From contig BFEA01000496.1 of assembly GCA_003427395.1 (NCBI GenBank), forward strand, positions 798,679-824,975: a DNA stretch of 26,297 nucleotides, given 5' to 3'. Each line of letters begins with the position of its first letter. Positions within the stretch are counted from its first letter, which is position 1. The notes under the pieces were generated by a model. It made no database searches. It had not been told where the DNA came from and saw only the letters and a list, made by a program, of their open reading frames with translations. Source of the DNA: Chara braunii. Taxonomy: Eukaryota > Streptophyta > Charophyceae > Charales > Characeae. Shown one piece after another: positions 8,738-18,428 of the stretch. Made by a program: the position numbers and the translations under genes.

Positions 8738-10753
8738 ATGAGTATTCTCACTGAACGAGCTCTCAGCGATCACATGCTGGCACCACGTGGCGACATTTCG
8801 GCAATTTGGCAAGTTTGTCATCCGCGGCTCAGTCCAGATCTGCTCCAACTCGCGCATCAGCACCACAGGGGTGTACGAGGTGACGGAGTTCCGATTCACG
8901 GGCCACCGTCAAGCGATCGTGTTGGCAGAGGCGTCGGTTGTTCGACGGCAGTCAGCACCGGGAGTTAGCCACGTGTCTACAGTCGTCATCTTCAACGGCG
9001 ATATTAGCATGATCAACCCTCTACGACACACGGCCATCCGGACGTCGCTAAGGGAGTGGGGCCAGCAGCTGGCAACGGAGTGGAATCAGTGGCTTACGCG
9101 CCGCGGCGACAATCTTATCCCCAGGACGGCATCGACGTCGGAGGGCTCCGAATGTCTCGGCACGAGTCGGCGGTGGTACTCCCTGAGCTCGTCCCTTTCC
9201 AGCGCCGCCAATGAACCGCTCCAGGCTCTCTACCTTCGCTCTCTGATCTCTCTTCCCTACCTTCTGGCAGTTTAACCTTTGCTCCCGTCTCTCCTTTCGT
9301 CTGGAATCACTCGTTGTCCCCTTCCTCGATCGAAGACAGTGGAAACAGTGGTGCGAGCACTTCATCGATCTCTTGGTGTGTCTGATCGGAGTGCAGCTGA
9401 CGTGGACGCAGGACATCCAGCACCGCGCCTGGGTCGAATACGCGGAGCTGCTAATTGTCCAAGCCTGGAGGACGGAGGTAGAGGGGGACCTTCTCAGATT
9501 TCTGTTCGGATCGGTGTGGCCTAGCCATCGACAGCTGATCGTGTGGGAACTCACAATCCCCCTCCCGCAACCGGTTGATGATCTTTCCTTCGACATCATC
9601 TCGCAGTGCGACGAAAGTCCGGTCTCGTACGTCCTTTCGCGAACGCTGACGCCCTATCTGTTGTGGTTGGCTTGCCTTGAAGAGCAAGGAGGGAACAACA
9701 ACCCGCCATCGCAAGCCGAGTACCTGAACCCGCGAAGGATAATCCACATCTCCTTCTTCCAGCCTCACACGACCTCCGAAGATGAAGTACTAGCGCTGGA
9801 GGAGGAAGAAGAAGAAAACGAAGAGAACGACGAGGAAGAAGAAAAAGAAACCCCAGAAGAAGGGAGTTACAACGAGCATAGTGAGGAAGAGCAGAGCGGA
9901 GAAGAAGAAGAAGAAGAGGACAAGGAGCAAGAGGAGTCTGAGTGGGAAAATTTGGGCGAGGAGGCGAGCCACACAGAGATCCAGGAGGAAGATCCAGAGG
10001 AGACGGCGCGGCGCAGAGGAGAGATCGCGGCCGGTAAGCAGCCGCTAGAGTATGCAAGTGGAACGGATATGCCAACCTCAGACGATCCGACCAAGGATCC
10101 GAAGCCACCCAAGCCGGAGGATGGGGACCTTGCTGCCGAGACTTCGAGCGCACCGGCCCGACGGAGACGAAGCCGATCCCCCTCCCCCTCCACCTCCGCC
10201 CGTCCACCAGTTCGAGCTCGTACCGATGCAGGGCATCGCGCTTCGTCCCCGGTCCTTATCCCGTTGTCCCCTTGACCACCTCACCCTCCGCCAGATCACC
10301 ACCCACGTCACCTTCCCCTGCAATCCCTTTCCAATTGACACCTTCCGCTTTTTCTACGCCACCCGTCTTGCTGTCAAGGTTTATCCCCATCCCTCGACCC
10401 GGTGTGCCACCCCCGTCTTCTATCTCCACGCCCTTCTCTTCAGTGTCGCGTGGCGAGGCCACAACATCATCGAGGTTTACTACATGATCACGGGGACTAT
10501 CCCCGCGTGCGGGAACCACGATCGCTTCTGCATGGCGCTCTTCCGAACCTTCACCACCCTCTATCCCGACTATCTCGCATCCCTTCCTCATAGTGGTAAT
10601 CGATTCCCTCGCTTCCATCGGATCATCCGATATCAGGAGCTTCCGGTGACGGTGGCGGGAATGGAGAGTATCCTACCCCCGCTCCCGACTGACCCACCCC
10701 CCCGCCATACCCCCATGTATCGTTTTCCCTTTCCCCTTCCCGGTGGTCATTGA
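8738..10753 (+). pseudogene. Third ORF of the element, unrecognised, with an acidic tract
   Basis: A protein-like stretch of some 670 codons lies between integrase and the 3' LTR, on the coding strand. I place its start at the ATG at 8738. It must change frame near 8800, near 9250 and near 10200, so it is broken like the rest. Order of content: a mixed globular-looking part (about 8790-9130); a Trp-rich part (about 9260-9680, with FLDRRQWKQWCEHFIDLL and FGSVWPSHRQLIVWEL); an almost pure Glu/Asp/Asn stretch (about 9797-9990); an Arg-Ser-Pro-rich stretch with a run of prolines; and a hydrophobic, Tyr- and Phe-rich end (about 10300-10640). I see no signal peptide, envelope-type cleavage site or clear membrane anchor, so I do not call it env-like. 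The function is unknown. It could be a nuclear or chromatin-associated accessory protein, or captured host sequence. Confidence 0.55.
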
Positions 10754-11002
10754 TCCACGGTTGATTGGCGCGTGCCCTGGCGATGGCACGAATAATCCCC
10801 TCCTTGGATTGAAGAGACCCCTTCCTGAGGAATTTTTAGAAGAGAGCCATGTTTGCCACACTGGATGACATCCACACTCTTTCGAATGGTTGGTGGCAAC
10901 GTAGAAAGCTCCACGTATTGATCGATTAGAGAGATCGACACGTGTTGTAATGACAAGCAAGCAGGAACTTGCTTAAGATTGGAACCCCCTGGGCGTCACA
11001 TA
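10754..11002. other. Gap between third ORF and 3' LTR
   Basis: This is about 250 bases with no gene. It should hold the polypurine tract that primes plus-strand DNA, but directly before the LTR I see only GATTGGAACCCCCTGGGCG and a small CACATATGTG palindrome. The tract is either degenerate or unusual. Confidence 0.5.
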
Positions 11003-13463
11003 TGTGACGAACCGGTTTCTGTTCCGCGCGATTTTCTGCGTGATAACAATGAGGGGTCCTAAGATGGGAAGGATGGGCCAATTACGGGAGATCGGGATCG
11101 AAGGGAAATTGCATCGGTGTCCTCGCTTCTTCGTCTTTTTGCGTCGCTTCTTTTCGGATGGCTGGGTCCCGGGCCGGGCAAGTCCCGAGATGGTCAATTG
11201 AGTGGTTGTCGCACCGACAAAGGCGCGATCAATAATGTTAGACGTCGCTTCTTTCTTGTTCTGTTATCCGGTTTTAGGAGCGGAGGTCACACGGAAAGTT
11301 TTGCTTCTTTTTGAAATTCTTTTTTTGAATCTTGTCGAGCCCTCGATGGCTCTCGGAATTTCGGACTTTCTTTTCAGAATTTGCGCTTTATTAAAGTTCT
11401 TTGTGCAATAAGTTTAGAATTTTAGAAATTTATGAATTTAGGAATTCGGGATTTCTTTTGCCTCGCGTTGTCTTTCTTGCACGCTTCTTTTTGCGGTTTC
11501 AGCGGAGCTCTGATTAGTCGGTGCCCTTAATCTCGTGTGTAACTGTAATTTTTTAGCAGGCACAATTGTAACTGTATCACCCTTCTTGAGCTTCGTCTTT
11601 CTCGCCCTCTCCTTTCCTTTTTGCTGTGGATGTCTATCCCGTGGGCTGCATGATTGGATCGATGAGTGGAGAGTGGCTACGTCCCCCACGCTGCGGTCTG
11701 GCCATGCAGAAAGTAGGCACTCCCTCTCCTAATCTTCTTTCTAAGTCTTTGCAATTCCGTGTTCTTCGCGCTTGCATGCACACTATAAATTTCGACTGCA
11801 CGATTAGGTAGCTCTCTTAACTAGTTGCTGGAAGCTCGGGGTAGCGCGATCAGTGAGCGTCGGCTCATGAGCGAAGTAAGACGTAAGTTGAAGTAGGAGT
11901 CGGGCGACCCGATGAGCTGGTGCCGAATGCGGGGGGTTGACGCGTGGGGCTACGACGGACTGTAGCGCGCGGGCAAACCTGACGGGTGCAGGAGGACTAA
12001 GCGGGGTGACGACTTCGTGGGTTGGTGCGTGACAACGGACTGTCCGCATCAGAGGGAGAGAGAGAGGAAGAGAGAAATGAGGTTGATGGACGTGGGTTTG
12101 CAAATTTTCTTGTTTTTTCCTTCGATTTTGTATATAAGTTTTAATCTCGGCTCGAGCGATTCGCTCTTATTTTCCTTCAACATCTTTGTCTTAATGTTGG
12201 TCCTTGTATGATGTCTCATTCTGTTTCGATTCTCCCTCTTTTGCGTGTATGGGATGAATTGGTTCGGATGGAATGATATGTTTGTCGTTCTTGCCTAGTC
12301 ATCATCATTGCTTGTCACCTTGATCCACAGATTAGTATGGTAGGAGCTCTGATGTTGTTGCGATGTCTGATGTGTAATGACACCTTGCACGCTCGAAAAT
12401 AATTGCTTGTGGGACCACTGAAGTGATTAGATGATTGGGTAGTTGTCCTTGACACATGACGAATTTTGCATGAGGGATTAAATTCTCCTTTTTGGCATAA
12501 GCATCGGCCAACAGGCCCGGGTGCAAGCGAACACCTCGTGTGGATACGTATAAGCGCGATCCGAATTGCGCGGTCTACACATGTCCACGCGCGGCGATTC
12601 GCGTTCACTAACAAACCCGGATATCGGATAGGCGGGAAGTTTTCCTTCCTTCACGCACCCGAGTTGGTAGGAATTTTCGATACCCTATCGAGAAATCCCC
12701 TTGTTAGTCTGGTGCGTGCGGAAGGCTTCCACTACGTCACAATGACAAGATGACGTACACACGGGACTCAAGGTACTTCGAGCCTTGGGTAAGTGAATAT
12801 CTTAGGCGGAGACACCCAAAATTTCCCTGCCTAACCAAGAACCGATTGTGCCCCGGGGAATTTCAGTGTGTCGTAACTAGCGATCCAAGGTGCCCCGATT
12901 ACCCAACTACTTATAACACGCAATACTTCATATCCCCTGGCTTCCTCGTTATCACTACCAATTTCCGTCCCTTCCGTCTCCTCCTCCCGTACCATCAACT
13001 CACGGTGGTGCTGAGGAATTCCATCGCCCCGTATTGGCCCCACGCGCCTTGCAGAAATTCCAGACGACGCGGCAACGGACGACCCTCTTAAGCCGCGGAG
13101 CCTAACTAAAATACGTGACGACAGATGCCACGTGTCTGCACCCGAAGGTCCGACTCATAAGAATCGCAACCCTCACGAACATGCCTCTCCCAAGCCGCCG
13201 TCACGAAAACAAACGGATCGGACAGCCCTTGATGCACCACTCATGGCATCTGCCTTATGCTGCACGACATCGACCGCCGCCAGACCGGAAGTAACCCGCC
13301 CCTTAGCCCTATTGCATCTATGCCAATGCACCCTTGCCAGAGGAGATCTCAGTTCCGACCTGGGACTCCACCCCCACTTTCCCCAAAAATCCTTGGCACA
13401 CCCCTTTTCGCACTTCCAGGCTCACACCCCACTCCGATCAGGAAGTCGCGTTGGGCATGAGGT
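11003..13463 (+). repeat. 3' long terminal repeat (about 2.46 kb)
   Basis: This is a direct repeat of 335-2802, starting TGTGACGA and ending GAGGT. Examples of shared blocks: the first 100 bases, the GTATATAAG box (12131), and the ATCAGGAAGTCGCGT block just before the end. Differences are mostly single bases with a few short indels. TAGGG follows directly, matching the left TAGGC in four of five bases. Transcripts of the element would end inside this copy. Confidence 0.93.
12131..12137 (+). promoter_or_regulatory. TATA-like box in the 3' LTR
   Basis: TATATAA lies in the same context as in the 5' LTR. If active it would drive transcription out of the element into the right flank. Confidence 0.4.
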
Positions 13464-13468
13464 TAGGG
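13464..13468. repeat. Target-site duplication, right (TAGGG)
   Basis: This directly follows the 3' LTR and pairs with TAGGC at 330-334. Confidence 0.6.
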
Positions 13469-13473
13469 CGGCC

Positions 13474-13575
13474 ATGTATAGTTCGCAAGGTATGTATATG
13501 CCTGAAGGTTGTGTGTGCTCTATGAATCAATGTATCGAGATGTATAAGCAGCATCATATGTGTATATCAAAGAGA
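13474..13575 (+). repeat. Flanking repeat, right copy
   Basis: This is homologous by eye to about 225-322, with words such as TGTATAGTTCGCAAGG, GAAGGTTGTGTGTGCT, and GAGATGTATAAGCAGCAT followed by ATATGTGT. It lies outside the LTR in the same orientation as the left copy. Confidence 0.6.
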
Positions 13576-13609
13576 GAATGGGGTAAGCTGGACAAGGACC
13601 CCCCGCAAG

Positions 13610-13676
13610 GTCCGAACCAAGCTCGAACTCATCACCTTGAAACATGTAATCGTATGACTCTACCATGTGAATGACT
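13610..13676 (-). other. tRNA-like remnant (possible SINE head)
   Basis: Read on the minus strand there is an A-box-like TGGTAGAGTCAT followed at tRNA-like distance by a B-box-like GAGTTCGAGCTT. The arms do not pair well enough for a working tRNA, so I call it a decayed tRNA gene or the tRNA-derived head of a SINE. Confidence 0.4.
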
Positions 13677-13890
13677 AGTGGAAATGGCACGAACGTGTGA
13701 TATGCCAGACTCGGGAGATCAACAGAACACCCAAGACCAACACCCCCAAGCAACCCATGTGAAACCCAGAACCAACATACAGCACCATGAACAACCCTTG
13801 GGTGGTGTGCAGGCAGTGTCTGTAATAGTACCATGCGTCAGCCCAAGGGAGTGTATGTCCAGTCGTGCGTCAATCTAACGCCCTACCGGT

Positions 13891-13971
13891 GTCCATGCGC
13901 AAACCTGCAACCTCATACCACAATGCGCATTTCCAACCGGTGCTCTAACCACTGAGCCACATCAACTGGAC
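13891..13971 (-). other. tRNA-like remnant, better preserved
   Basis: On the minus strand this starts GTCCAGT and runs through TGGCTCAGTGGTTAGAGCAC, an excellent A box and D arm. It continues through an anticodon-arm region containing TGGAAAT (a GAA anticodon if read as a loop), then GGTTGCAGGTTTG in the T-arm position. It ends ATGGAC, which pairs with the first five bases of the start. The anticodon stem and T loop are poor, and the B box lacks the usual TTCGA. It is a tRNA pseudogene or a SINE head rather than a working gene. Confidence 0.5.
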
Positions 13972-13979
13972 ACATAATA

Positions 13980-14720
13980 ATTACCTTATGTCTCCCCAAC
14001 CACATCAACAAACAAATTACGGGTTGCGTTGTCGAGCGCATCGGTCCGGCACCGCACGTGGCAGCGCGGGACCCTCTCGGCCGCGTCACTCAGGAGTTGG
14101 ACAACCTCGTCGCGAACACACAAGTGGAGCTTCCTTAGGCCGCTTCGGCCGAGTGCGCCAGCCATACCTCTCGCGAGCCCCTACGACAGGATAGGGCCTA
14201 CGCGAGGCACAACTTACCTCCACCTTACGGGAGTTGTCACCTCCCTTCGGTGGGCGTATCCCCGCCGAGCTACCAGTCCACAGTACAAAAGCTAATCAGT
14301 TGCAATCGCAGAGGTGGACCAGCCGAGGGCGTTTCTCGTTCGCTGTAGCATAGGGGGTACGCACGGTAATACGCCTCTATCGAACCCGTACGCGAACCGA
14401 CATCTTGGGGGGCTGAGGTCCCAAGCGCGACTCGACGTCGGTCGACTAGGACGCATCCCACACACCACGCGCACACCACTTTACGAACACAAAAATAAAG
14501 GCACACGCACGCACATACAACACGACATAATATAAACAACTCGACAACGCTCCTAGCCCCTCGGTAACCAACCCATAACTTTCTGATGCAGAAATCGAAT
14601 AGGTGTCGCGCGCGAGACTCCGTGTAAAACCGCACGGACGCAGGGCTAACTCATATCGACTCGCAATGCAAGCGTACGCAAGCAGTCGCAATGATGGCGT
14701 ACTATGTAGTACCCATACTC
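13980..14720. other. Intergenic, no gene recognised
   Basis: This is GC-rich sequence up to about 14480, then more mixed. Small self-complementary spots occur, such as GGCCGCTTCGGCC at 14138-14150. Open frames occur on both strands but overlap each other and show no motif. I see no RNA gene or mobile element I can name. Confidence 0.5.
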
Positions 14721-14732
14721 ACGTGGTCCCCG

Positions 14733-14792
14733 TTAATCGCAAGGGTCGCGTTCGACACTCAAGTGTCGGTTGACACGCGCCTTGAGGGTTAA
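14733..14792. repeat. Imperfect 60-bp palindrome
   Basis: The centre is CGACAC-TCAA-GTGTCG (14753-14768). Further out, CGCG pairs with CGCG, CAAGG with CCTTG, and TTAA with TTAA at matching distances. It could form a long hairpin in RNA or a cruciform in DNA. No transposon ends are visible around it. Confidence 0.55.
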
Positions 14793-14799
14793 TCTCTCG

Positions 14800-15736
14800 A
14801 TGCTGGACAACCGCCATGCGCGGTTAAAGACCACACTCTCTTCTGCACCCTGTGCAAAGGGGTTGAGTGGACAACTTTAAGCTATCGTGGCGGTCGAACA
14901 TCAAGGGGTTTGACTTTGACGGCTGTCATGGACTACAACGTCCAACCATACAAACTATAAAAAACAAGGGTAAAAAGGGGACCTCCCTTCCCTCTCGAGA
15001 CATAATCCAGTTAACCCTCATTCACACTCATTGTAGGCCTCTCAAATACTCAGGGCACTTATAAATACGTAAGGGTTGATTATATAGGGCGATCACTTCT
15101 CACAGTCACAGTGAGGCTCCTCTCAGCCATATATGTATGAAATCGCAGGCAATCACATCCAGAGTCCGAACCACAACCATACCTGCAATCACATCAAAGA
15201 TTCAACCAAAAGTCCATGCACTACACGGGGTCAACTTCAACCATTCCTTGCACTCATACCCCTCACTTTAGCCATACAAGTCTCACTCGTGCAACTCTTA
15301 AATAAATACTCAGTACTTTTGTTGGATGGCCATTCAATAAAGTCCGGGTAAAAACACAATGAAACAATTCAAACTACAGGGCTAAAGCCTTTAGGTTGAG
15401 TGGCAAGAGTGGATTGTATTTGAATCGCAAACCGACGAATTGGCAACCGACCTGTTATCAGTGATAACAAAAGATGATCCTCGTAGGATCAAGCTGAAAC
15501 TAGTGCAAGTCCTGAATCGAATGTCCAAGAAATGTCTGTACCATAAGACAGGTCAATTCCCAAGCTAAATTATCAGCATATGGGGATGAACCTCCATAGT
15601 ACATTCCCACCCGAAGTTATCTCCCAATTAAGTCTAAGCCTACCTCTAAGCCAGTGTCAAAAGCAAAGGTAGACTAATGGCAGAATCTCCCCTATTCAGG
15701 GTGGATTGTCAGAATCGTCACTTGTCAAAATATAAC
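14800..15736. other. Intergenic, no gene recognised
   Basis: This is mixed-composition sequence with no supported gene. A TATAAATA word at 15059-15066 and a TATATA word at about 15080 are TATA-like, but no transcript unit can be assigned. The word pattern TAGGTTGAGTGGCAAGAG near 15391 is faintly A-box-like, without a matching B box. Confidence 0.45.
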
Positions 15737-16150
15737 CTACCTCCTTTAAACTAAGAAAATTTCGGCAGCGCTTCCCGTAGGAAAAGTGTCTTTTCAAAAT
15801 TTATATCAACCCGAATATAAAAACAGAAATAGTTTTTGACTTTCCAAAGTTAAATTTTGTCTAACTCCCTGAATTAGCAAAAATTTGGGCAGCACTCCCT
15901 TTAAAAAAGGAGACTTTCCAGATTTTTACTAAGTCATATATAAACTTTAGACAAGTTGAACTTTGACAAGTCAAAATCTGACTAACTCCTTGGATTTGCA
16001 GAAATTTCGGCAGCGCTTCCCGTAAAGAAAGTAGATTACCAAAATTTATATAGAGCCAAGTATAACAAAAGATCCCAGAAAATGCGAGAATCGATTTAAG
16101 TAAAAAAAACTTAGCTAAAAAAATACAGAAATTGAGACTAACTCCTATCG
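15737..16150 (+). repeat. Diverged tandem repeat, about 120 bp unit
   Basis: Units begin CTAMCTCC at 15737, 15861 and 15982, with a fourth start at 16138 and spacing of 124, 121 and 156 bases. Each full unit carries AAATTTSGGCAGCRCTYCC about 25 bases in, then an AAAATTTATAT-like part. Similar TTTCGGCAG-bearing repeats are, from memory, common in plant intergenic DNA; I could not check this. The array lies directly before the hairpin array and may belong to the same larger repeat. Confidence 0.75.
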
Positions 16151-16341
16151 CTCTAGCACGTGGCGAGCAACTACAGCAACTACCTGTCAAACTGAAACTC
16201 ATACCAAGTAGTAGTCTCACTCAGTCACATGCAGGCCAAACCATAAAGGTAAATACTATCGCCATCTCAATCAATTTAACAGACAATAGTTCATAACCTT
16301 TCAATGCTTTAACCCTTTATACCCTGCTTACATAGGGCATT

Positions 16342-17171
16342 GGGATTGGTCATTCATCTTAGAAACAATGCCAACCCTCTACCTTAGGTATACACGAACA
16401 GGTTGCACAACTACTTTTCTCTTCATTGGGCATATGACTAAGCCATTCATCTTACAAATCATGCTTAGTCGCCCTGAACTGTTTAAATAACCAAGTTATA
16501 TATACTTTTTTGCACCTTAGTTTTCAAAAAGAGGGCGTAGGGCTGAGTCATTCGTCTTAGAAACAATGCTCAGCCTGCCCAGGTTACCTTCAGTTATAAC
16601 TCTTAATTATACCCTCTTTGCTTATGATAAGGCTATAGTCAGGTCATTCATCTTAGAAACAATGTCTGACTAGCCCTGTTCGTATATGAGTACATATGTA
16701 TATAACATTATAGAGAATTATATTCCTTTGTTCTCATTATGGTCCTGAGGCCTCAGACTTAGACCATTCATCTTAGAAACAATGTCTCGTCCTCTGACCC
16801 TTAATCATTCCTCAGAATAAAAAAAATCAAGGAGAGATGAGTCATTCATCTTAGAAACAATGCTCAACTCTCCCTTTTTCAGCACACAAAAAAACAGAGT
16901 ACCCTGGGTCTGACCGAGAGACTGTTCAGAAATCACCCGAGTAAAACAGCGGTCAGACCATTCAACTTAGAAACAATGTCTGGCCCTCAAAAGTCAAGAA
17001 AGCAATACCCCTCAGAAGTAAGTAGCCAGACCATTCATCTTAGAAACAATGTCTGGCACAATTAAAGAAACACAACAACCAAGTCATTCATCTTAGAAAC
17101 AATGCTTGGTTCTTCAGAAAACAGAACAAAACACAGCAGTCAGGCCATTCATCTTAGAAACAATGCCTGAC
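16342..17171 (+). repeat. Array of ten hairpins with one conserved core and changing stems
   Basis: Ten copies of a core close to CATTCATCTTAGAAACAATG lie at 16351, 16444, 16549, 16645, 16765, 16843, 16959, 17032, 17085 and 17146. The core can pair CATT with AATG around a 12-nt loop. Outside it, nine of ten units extend the stem by 6-11 pairs of unit-specific sequence. Examples are GACTAAG/CTTAGTC, GGCTGAG/CTCAGCC, GCCAGA/TCTGGC, AACCAAG/CTTGGTT and GTCAGG/CCTGAC. In every unit one unpaired C or T stands between the left stem and CATT. The unit at 16765 has only a 3-bp extension. Spacers of 55-120 bases are unrelated. I do not recognise this element. Loop and bulge conserved with stems changing in step argues for a selected fold, in RNA or single-stranded DNA. 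Confidence 0.88.
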
Positions 17172-17840
17172 CCTATAAGACCCGTTCAATCGCAAGCAAA
17201 ACTGCCTTCCTCTCAGCCTTCCCCCTTATGCAACCCCTTGTGACAATCTGCTTTCAGACAAACAAAGAAATTGAAACTGCCATTATACATGCATTCCTTT
17301 AGTTAGTCTGATTTGTGTCCTGAAAGTCAACCCAAATTCAAAGTAGGGGTGCATGCAATACATTCAACCAATACACAGGGAGATGTATAGATAGGGGTTA
17401 TATTGGGTTTGTAAGGGAAAGCAATGGTTACCTTTCAATTCCTTGCCTCCATAACTCCTCCTGAGGTCTGACAGAGCTCCCACAATCGGTGGGATGACTC
17501 CCCACAGAGTCTTGCTGCGGTCCAACGGGTTGCAATCCCGCTTGTCTCCTTCCTCTCAGATCAGGATTAGACTTAGAGTAAGAAGGGTAGAAGTAGGTGG
17601 TTTGAGACTCGCAGATACAAGAGGGTTGCTCTCAAACTCCCGCGAGAGGGCCTTGTTATCCTGATGCGCCTGAGGGCCCCGCAATAGTGGCCAAAATGGA
17701 GTAGGACGGTCAATCTCCGACCGATACGTAACATCACGAACTCCTGACAACCCTTCAATTCGCGGCGACACCCTCCCCTTTTGTCGGCTGCTATCACCTT
17801 TCCAAGTCCTCCCGTTTTCACCTCACAAGGAGCCTCTACG
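17172..17840. other. Intergenic, no gene recognised
   Basis: This follows the hairpin array. It is AT-rich up to about 17440, then GC-richer with a CCTTTCAATTCCTTGCCTCC stretch near 17430. No gene or RNA is supported. It may be the remainder of an old decayed repeat that includes the two arrays to its left. Confidence 0.4.
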
Positions 17841-17845
17841 CGAGC

Positions 17846-17879
17846 TAGGGGTGTAGAGCTTGGCTAGCTCACACCCCTA
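17846..17879. repeat. 14-bp-stem hairpin
   Basis: TAGGGGTGT pairs with ACACCCCTA, then past one unpaired A, GAGCT pairs with AGCTC, leaving a TGGCT loop. The stem is perfect apart from the single bulge. No T-run follows, and nothing beside it suggests a function. Confidence 0.6.
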
Positions 17880-18428
17880 TAACAGCAGCTGCCAACAGCC
17901 AAGTCTGCACTCTCGCGGCTGGCCTCCCCTACATGCGTTGGGTCGCGGCACCAGCGGTATACCAGCTACCACATAGGCCTGCAACTCTGTGGCCTGCCTC
18001 TAGCTCCACAGTCTGATCGGATGAATGACACACTAGCCAACAGGTGGGCTTGTTATGTCGCAACCAGCAACAGCACAGCAACTTCCGTAACAAAGGCGTA
18101 ACTAAAGCAAAACAGCAGAGCACACAACCATGCGTCAGCAACCAATACTGTGCAGCAGCCACTCAAGTGTAGATCGGTAGCGGCGATAGACCAGCTGTAC
18201 GCATTTTGCCACTGGGATTCGTAGCTCTGTCCTTTCCGCATCTGCTCCCCCACGCATGCCGCAACACAGATACCCCAGCCTGAGCGGCCCTCATCTCGAC
18301 GCACCAGGCCTCTAACAGGGGTCAGGTTCACTCTCTTCTGTAGTCCTGAAGGCACAGCTCACTCCTCAACCCATCGGACCACAGGTAAGCCCCTTCACGG
18401 CTCATCCCCCGCTACTCTCCAATCGTAT
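17880..18428. other. Intergenic, no gene recognised
   Basis: This stretch is rich in CAGCA/CAACA words and has no gene-like frame on either strand that I can support. Confidence 0.45.

Larger units (their letters stand above)
335..13463 (+). mobile_element. Ty3/gypsy LTR retrotransposon, complete but inactive
   Basis: This is a full-length element of about 13.1 kb: two LTRs in direct orientation, an initiator-Met-tRNA primer site, then gag, protease, reverse transcriptase, RNase H, a PHD-type finger, integrase and a third ORF. The order RT-RNase H-integrase defines Ty3/gypsy rather than Ty1/copia. The LTRs, about 2.46 kb each, are unusually long. The coding region carries eight in-frame stops and several frame changes, so this copy cannot make its own proteins. 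Its LTRs agree at roughly nine in ten positions by eye, meaning insertion was not recent. I do not recognise the family and see no chromodomain at the integrase end. No clear polypurine tract precedes the 3' LTR; the nearby sequence is only weakly purine-rich (around 10975-10984). Confidence 0.93.

Noticed and set aside
9596-10207. Long minus-strand frames opposite the acidic ORF
   Set aside because: They are the antisense of the GAA/GAG-rich tract and give long Leu/Phe runs; shadows of the + strand frame.
8738-10753. Envelope-like gene call for the third ORF
   Set aside because: No signal peptide, no clear membrane anchor and no cleavage motif; the acidic and Arg-Ser-Pro parts point away from a surface protein.
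15380-15450. A fourth tRNA-like remnant on the + strand
   Set aside because: Only a weak A-box-like word is present; no B box at the right distance.
16342-17171. CRISPR array as an explanation for the spaced repeats
   Set aside because: Spacers vary from about 55 to 120 bases, the stems vary between units, there are no cas genes, and the setting is eukaryotic.
16342-17171. Hammerhead-type ribozyme repeats
   Set aside because: I could not place a CTGATGA...GAAA core on either strand; the conserved part is a hairpin loop, not a three-way junction.
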